A stretch of DNA of 27,491 nt from Candidatus Latescibacter anaerobius SCGC AAA252-E07 (lineage in GTDB: Bacteria; Latescibacterota; Latescibacteria; Latescibacterales; Latescibacteraceae): contig AQSL01000131.1 in NCBI GenBank assembly GCA_000403035.1, positions 1 to 27,491 on the forward strand, given 5' to 3'. Each line of letters opens with the position of its first letter. The stretch's first letter is position 1. Made by a program: the position numbers and the translations under genes. The notes beneath the pieces were generated by a model. It was not told the origin of the DNA. It saw nothing but the letters and a program-made list of their open reading frames with translations, and did not search any database. Positions 24,615-27,491 of this stretch are shown piece after piece.

Positions 24615-24885
24615 TAGTATTCCATGAGCCGATGTATAATATCTCCAACTTTAAATAAAACATATAATTATATTTGTACGCATTACCATTTTATATAGAA
24701 ACAGATTATAATCTGCCCTTACGGATTGAAATTAATTTCATTTAAAAGAGGAATTGATATCATTCCCTTTTCAATTTCCACTGGTATGTACTACTAATGT
24801 AACCTGATTGTTTTCATTTTGTTAGAATACACCTGCCATTTTTATTTAGTCTTCTTTTGAATAATCCATATAATACAATCGGGTA
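24615..24885. other. Gene-free convergent intergenic stretch
   Basis: 271 bases (with the hairpin and flank, 322 bases between stop codons) between the plus-strand AKR gene and the minus-strand membrane protein gene. AT-rich, and I see no further gene, RNA or strong terminator in it. Confidence 0.6.
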
Positions 24886-25551
24886 TTACGTCACTGTCTT
24901 CTTTACCTTCCTGTATGATATGACATACGCTGCCGTATAAAGGACCAACCCGATAACAAGAAGCCAATAAAGGTACGGTTCCGGTATTTCCTGATGAAGC
25001 GCCGCTCCGGTATCGTGCATAAAAGAAAACAGCAATAAGAGGGTGGCAATAATTGCGAGGATCCATGTGGTTTTTGACGGTTTGAAATCATACCCGTTTT
25101 CAAATAATCCTGTTATTGAAATTCCGATAATAATCATTACCAGCGCTATCATTACCGGTGCAATAACCGGCCCTATCCAGGGCAATGGTATCAAGAAAAG
25201 AATATCCCAGTCAAAAAGCGATGATGGCCAGTCAATGCATACTTTCAGCCAGATATAAAAGAAAATATCCCACACCCCGAACATGATTATGAAGTATCCA
25301 AACCGGTTCCAGAACTTCTTTGCAGCGAGGGCGGAAACACTTCCAAGCATGATTATGGTAGCCGCCTCGCGGAACACTTCCAGTATTATCATTCGTACGG
25401 GAATCATTTTGAGCGGAAATGAAAAACCATTCGGGTAGAAAATACTCCTCAGGTAGACAACCACCATTGCCTCAAAGTAACCCATAGCAACGGCAAACAG
25501 GCAAACATAAAAGAGTCTGGCGGGATATGAGAGTGGGGTTTTGTTTATCAT
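24886..25551 (-). CDS. Conserved multi-pass inner-membrane protein, function unknown
   Basis: 221 residues with about six hydrophobic segments (roughly 12-34, 51-74, 83-105, 122-150, 161-178 and 192-213). Distinct conserved-looking motifs are 'MGYFEAMVVVYLRSIFYP' in the first segment, 'EVFREAATIIML', 'GVWDIFFYIWLK' and 'LPWIGPVIAPV', with charged residues (Glu, Arg, Asp) set inside or near membrane segments, which suggests transport or a membrane enzyme rather than a simple anchor. I do not recognise a named family. Its ATG lies only about 20 bases after the 3' end of rnpB, on the same strand, and has no visible Shine-Dalgarno sequence, so transcription may come from rnpB read-through. Confidence 0.75.
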   Translation of the reverse strand: MINKTPLSYPARLFYVCLFAVAMGYFEAMVVVYLRSIFYPNGFSFPLKMIPVRMIILEVFREAATIIMLGSVSALAAKKFWNRFGYFIIMFGVWDIFFYIWLKVCIDWPSSLFDWDILFLIPLPWIGPVIAPVMIALVMIIIGISITGLFENGYDFKPSKTTWILAIIATLLLLFSFMHDTGAALHQEIPEPYLYWLLVIGLVLYTAAYVISYRKVKKTVT

Positions 25552-25570
25552 ACAAATACTTATATTTACA

Positions 25571-25929
25571 AGGAACGGGCCTGTAAGCCGGGTTCTGTCA
25601 CCTCGGGAGGTGGATGGTCATTTATCTGGGGAGTGCGGTTACACGCCTCCTCAAGCGGTCTACCCGGGACTGGTAGCGGCGCGGGCAACGCCTCGTCCCC
25701 TATTTGGCCTTGCTCCGGGTGGGGTTTACAATGCCCCGGATGTTACCACCCGGGCGGTGGGCTCTTACCCCGCCATTTCACCCTTGCCCCCGCGAACGGA
25801 GGCGGTATACTTTCTGTTGCACTTTCCTTAACCGGCGAACCGGCCACCGGGAATTACCCGGCACCCTGCCCTTCGGAGCCCGGACTTTCCTCACATGTTT
25901 CCATGCGCAACCATCCGGCCCGTTCCTGG
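25571..25929 (-). ncRNA. rnpB: RNase P RNA (bacterial type A)
   Basis: The catalytic RNA that trims tRNA 5' ends. On the minus strand the universal 5' P4 core GAGGAAAGTCCGGGCTCC is at 25892-25875, followed by 'AGGGTGCCGGGTAA', 'GGAAAGTGCAACAGAAAG' and 'ACCGCC', then 'ACCCGGAGCAAGGCCAAATA' and the 3' core 'ACAGAACCCGGCTTACAG'. The ends AGGAACGGGCC and GGCCCGTTCCT pair to form P1, fixing the approximate limits. The strand is GC-rich against AT-rich flanks. The L15 loop reads TGTAAAC instead of the common GGTAAAC. The apparent coding frames on the plus strand here are not genes. Confidence 0.97.
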
Positions 25930-25951
25930 ATATCTTTCATTATCTCTTTGT

Positions 25952-25957
25952 AGTATA
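25952..25957 (-). promoter_or_regulatory. Possible -10 box for rnpB
   Basis: TATACT on the minus strand, about 22 bases before the mature rnpB 5' end. The hexamer 17 bases upstream, TCGCTT, is a poor -35, so only the -10 is suggested. Confidence 0.3.
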
Positions 25958-26119
25958 CTTATTTAATCCTGTAAAAGCGACTATAATTATACTTAGCAGA
26001 ATGAACAAAATTGAATGGAAAAAACCATATGTAGTTCCGATTGGCATACTATAAAATAGTATATACTACTCAACCAAAACGATCGCCCATATCAAAAATA
26101 TGACAAAATATACTGCTTC

Positions 26120-26443
26120 CTACTGTTCATCAACAAGTTTCACTGCAGTTCCATACGCCAGAAGTTCCGCCGCGCTCTGCATCATGCTCGAAGTAGAGAA
26201 ACGAACGTTGATGACCGCATCGGCGCCAAGACTTTTTGCTTCTTCTGCCATCCTGTCAAGGCACTGTTCACGGGATTCTGCCATCATTTTCGTATACTCC
26301 TCTATCTCGCCGCCAACAATATTTTTCAAACCCGCGAGAATATCTTTTCCGACATGACGGGCACGGATAGTATTCCCCTTGACAAGACCAATAGATTCAA
26401 CAACCTTTTTACCGGGCACATAATCTGTCGTAACAATTATCAT
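26120..26443 (-). CDS. YbjQ / UPF0145 family protein
   Basis: 107 residues, a complete YbjQ-type domain (pentameric beta-rich fold also called heavy-metal-binding domain in databases; role uncertain). Seen: 'TTDYVPGKKVVESIGLVKGN' at the N-terminus, 'ARHVGKDILAGLKNIVGGEI', 'REQCLDRMAEEAKSLGADAV' and 'YGTAVKL'. Its ATG overlaps the anti-sigma factor stop by four bases (ATGA), making it the third gene of an ECF sigma operon. GGAGG lies within the end of the preceding gene. The operon context suggests a role in an envelope or stress response, but this is inference. Confidence 0.93.
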   Translation of the reverse strand: MIIVTTDYVPGKKVVESIGLVKGNTIRARHVGKDILAGLKNIVGGEIEEYTKMMAESREQCLDRMAEEAKSLGADAVINVRFSTSSMMQSAAELLAYGTAVKLVDEQ

Positions 26444-26880
26444 CGTTTCACCTCCGAAATATATTTATCAACCTTATTTACCGCATTCTTTTCACGAAGA
26501 ACCGAGAGGAAAAGAACGGCAAAACCTATAACAAACAACAGTACGCCAAGACCAACGATAGTATATATATCCGGATTGGTTATTACCCGGTAAATCCAGT
26601 ATCCGGTAAGAATGAGCGAACCGGCAATAAAAAAAACCCAGGCAACGCTTCTCTCGATACGGTTGTAAATGCTGCTCCAGTATTTATCCCACACTACCTC
26701 CGGTAAATCCGTAATTTTCATGGAATCGGTCACCTCCTTCAAAGCGGTCAACTCCTGAAGCATCTTTCTGCATGTATCGCAGGATTTGAGATGTTTTTCA
26801 AAATCTTCACGCTCCTTTTCATCCATTTCGCCATCTGCATAGCGCATAACGCTTATCTCATCATTTTTATCAGGTAACAT
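26440..26880 (-). CDS. Zinc-finger anti-sigma factor with two membrane segments
   Basis: 146 residues from the ATG at 26880. The frame runs open far upstream into the sigma gene, but this start lies seven bases after the sigma stop and has AAAGGGGA in front. Residues about 12-40 are the zinc-binding anti-sigma domain: 'MRYADGEMDEKEREDFEKH', then H30-x3-C34-x2-C37 ('HLKSCDTC'). A linker leads to two hydrophobic segments (about 79-99 and 106-128), leaving a short basic C-terminus on the cytoplasmic side. It should hold the neighbouring ECF sigma at the membrane until a signal releases it. There is almost no periplasmic domain, so sensing may involve the membrane itself or a partner. Confidence 0.9.
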   Translation of the reverse strand: MLPDKNDEISVMRYADGEMDEKEREDFEKHLKSCDTCRKMLQELTALKEVTDSMKITDLPEVVWDKYWSSIYNRIERSVAWVFFIAGSLILTGYWIYRVITNPDIYTIVGLGVLLFVIGFAVLFLSVLREKNAVNKVDKYISEVKR

Positions 26881-26887
26881 TATTAAA

Positions 26888-27457
26888 TCATCCCCTTTGA
26901 AATTCTTTTTCCAGTTTTTCCCTGAGGATTTTTCTGGCATGATACAATCTGGACATAACTGTTCCTTCGGGTATTGCAAGCGTTTCTGCAATTTCACGGT
27001 ATGACATCTCATTGAAATGTTTCAGTACAATAATCTCCCTGAATTCTTCCTTAAGGCAGAAAACGGCTCTCAGGACCATCTCACGGGTCTCTTTCTTTTC
27101 CAGAGCTTCATGGGGATCGGCTGAACTATCGGGTAAATCAAAATTGCTCTTTTCCATAACCTCATCGAGAGATATCTCGTTTCGATGCTTTTTCTTTTTT
27201 ATCAGGTTTAACGCTAAATTCTTTACTATGCTGAATAACCATGAACGGAAACTCCGCCCCTCTTCGAACCTGTTTATGGCATTCCATGCTTTTATGAAAG
27301 CTTCCTGTGAAATTGAAAAAGCATCATCAACGTTTTTGAGATAGGAAAATGCAAATCCATACGCCTGTTTTTTATAGCGATTTACCAAAATACCATACGC
27401 GTTCTTATCCCTCATTTTACATTTTTGAATTAATACCGTTTCAGTTAGTTCTGTCAT
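26888..27457 (-). CDS. ECF-family RNA polymerase sigma factor
   Basis: 189 residues, RpoE/SigW-like. Region 2 (about 24-95) includes 'LVNRYKKQAYGFAFSYLKN', 'DAFSISQEAFIKAWNAINRF' and 'FRSWLFSIVKNLALNLIKKK' for core binding and -10 recognition. Region 4 (about 130-185) includes 'LKEEFREIIVLKHFNEMSYR' and 'EIAETLAIPEGTVMSRLYHA', the -35-binding helix-turn-helix. Region 3 is absent, as in ECF sigmas. The anti-sigma gene follows seven bases after the stop. Its promoter should lie beyond the right edge of the window or in its last 34 bases. Confidence 0.95.
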   Translation of the reverse strand: MTELTETVLIQKCKMRDKNAYGILVNRYKKQAYGFAFSYLKNVDDAFSISQEAFIKAWNAINRFEEGRSFRSWLFSIVKNLALNLIKKKKHRNEISLDEVMEKSNFDLPDSSADPHEALEKKETREMVLRAVFCLKEEFREIIVLKHFNEMSYREIAETLAIPEGTVMSRLYHARKILREKLEKEFQRG

Positions 27458-27491
27458 ATTCTATTCGCTTATTATTTTGACTTTCATAAGG

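Noticed and set aside
25541..26054. Three overlapping plus-strand reading frames rich in Gly, Pro and Arg
   Set aside because: They lie across rnpB on the opposite strand; the GC-rich RNA gene causes long open frames. No protein family features are seen.
26046..26062. ATACTAT-AAA-ATAGTAT hairpin between ybjQ and rnpB as a terminator
   Set aside because: All-weak A/T-rich stem of seven pairs with a three-base loop and no T-run on the minus strand; too weak to support.
26881..27012. Extended N-terminus for the anti-sigma factor overlapping the sigma gene
   Set aside because: The zinc-finger domain begins just after the ATG at 26880, which has its own Shine-Dalgarno sequence.

Overview
The window reads as a piece of a bacterial chromosome with moderate, somewhat AT-rich intergenic DNA, Shine-Dalgarno motifs before many genes, and two secreted proteins ending in the 'NFPNPFNPST' type of FlgD/T9SS-like C-terminal domain. 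That C-terminal domain, a secreted sulfatase and Tat-type lipoprotein oxidoreductase homologues are typical of FCB-superphylum candidate phyla (Latescibacterota, KSB1 and relatives). This placement is an inference from gene style, with no marker phylogeny behind it.

Region 1 (1-7416) is an accessory, cell-envelope block. It holds a lipoprotein-like sulfatase cut by the left edge, an aldo/keto-reductase-fold (AKR) Tat lipoprotein, a secreted carbohydrate-binding-like protein with a FlgD-like tail, a membrane-anchored DUF362 protein with Fn3 and FlgD-like domains, and a second AKR paralogue. A third AKR paralogue lies far away at 23466-24563. All three AKRs lack the expected catalytic Tyr and Lys.

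Region 2 (7768-16526) is a nearly complete siroheme-dependent ('alternative') heme pathway: precorrin-2 dehydrogenase, hemA, hemC, a fused cobA-hemD, ahbC, a fused ahbA-ahbB, hemB and ahbD. Together they would take glutamyl-tRNA to uroporphyrinogen III, siroheme, didecarboxysiroheme, iron-coproporphyrin III and finally heme b. HemL (glutamate-1-semialdehyde aminotransferase) and a dedicated sirohydrochlorin ferrochelatase are not in the window.

Region 3 (16708-22876) is mixed housekeeping: a DUF4159 exported protein, enolase, seryl-tRNA synthetase, diaminopimelate epimerase, a NifU C-terminal-domain iron-sulfur scaffold followed at once by a small LuxR-like helix-turn-helix protein and a clear terminator, then an outer-membrane beta-barrel-like protein.

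Region 4 (22877-27491) has a 589-base gene-free AT-rich stretch, the third AKR, a strong hairpin, and then minus-strand genes: a conserved multi-pass membrane protein, the RNase P RNA gene rnpB directly upstream of it, a YbjQ-family protein, a zinc-finger anti-sigma factor and an ECF sigma factor, the last three forming a tightly coupled operon. I saw no tRNA, rRNA, CRISPR array, transposase or integrase.
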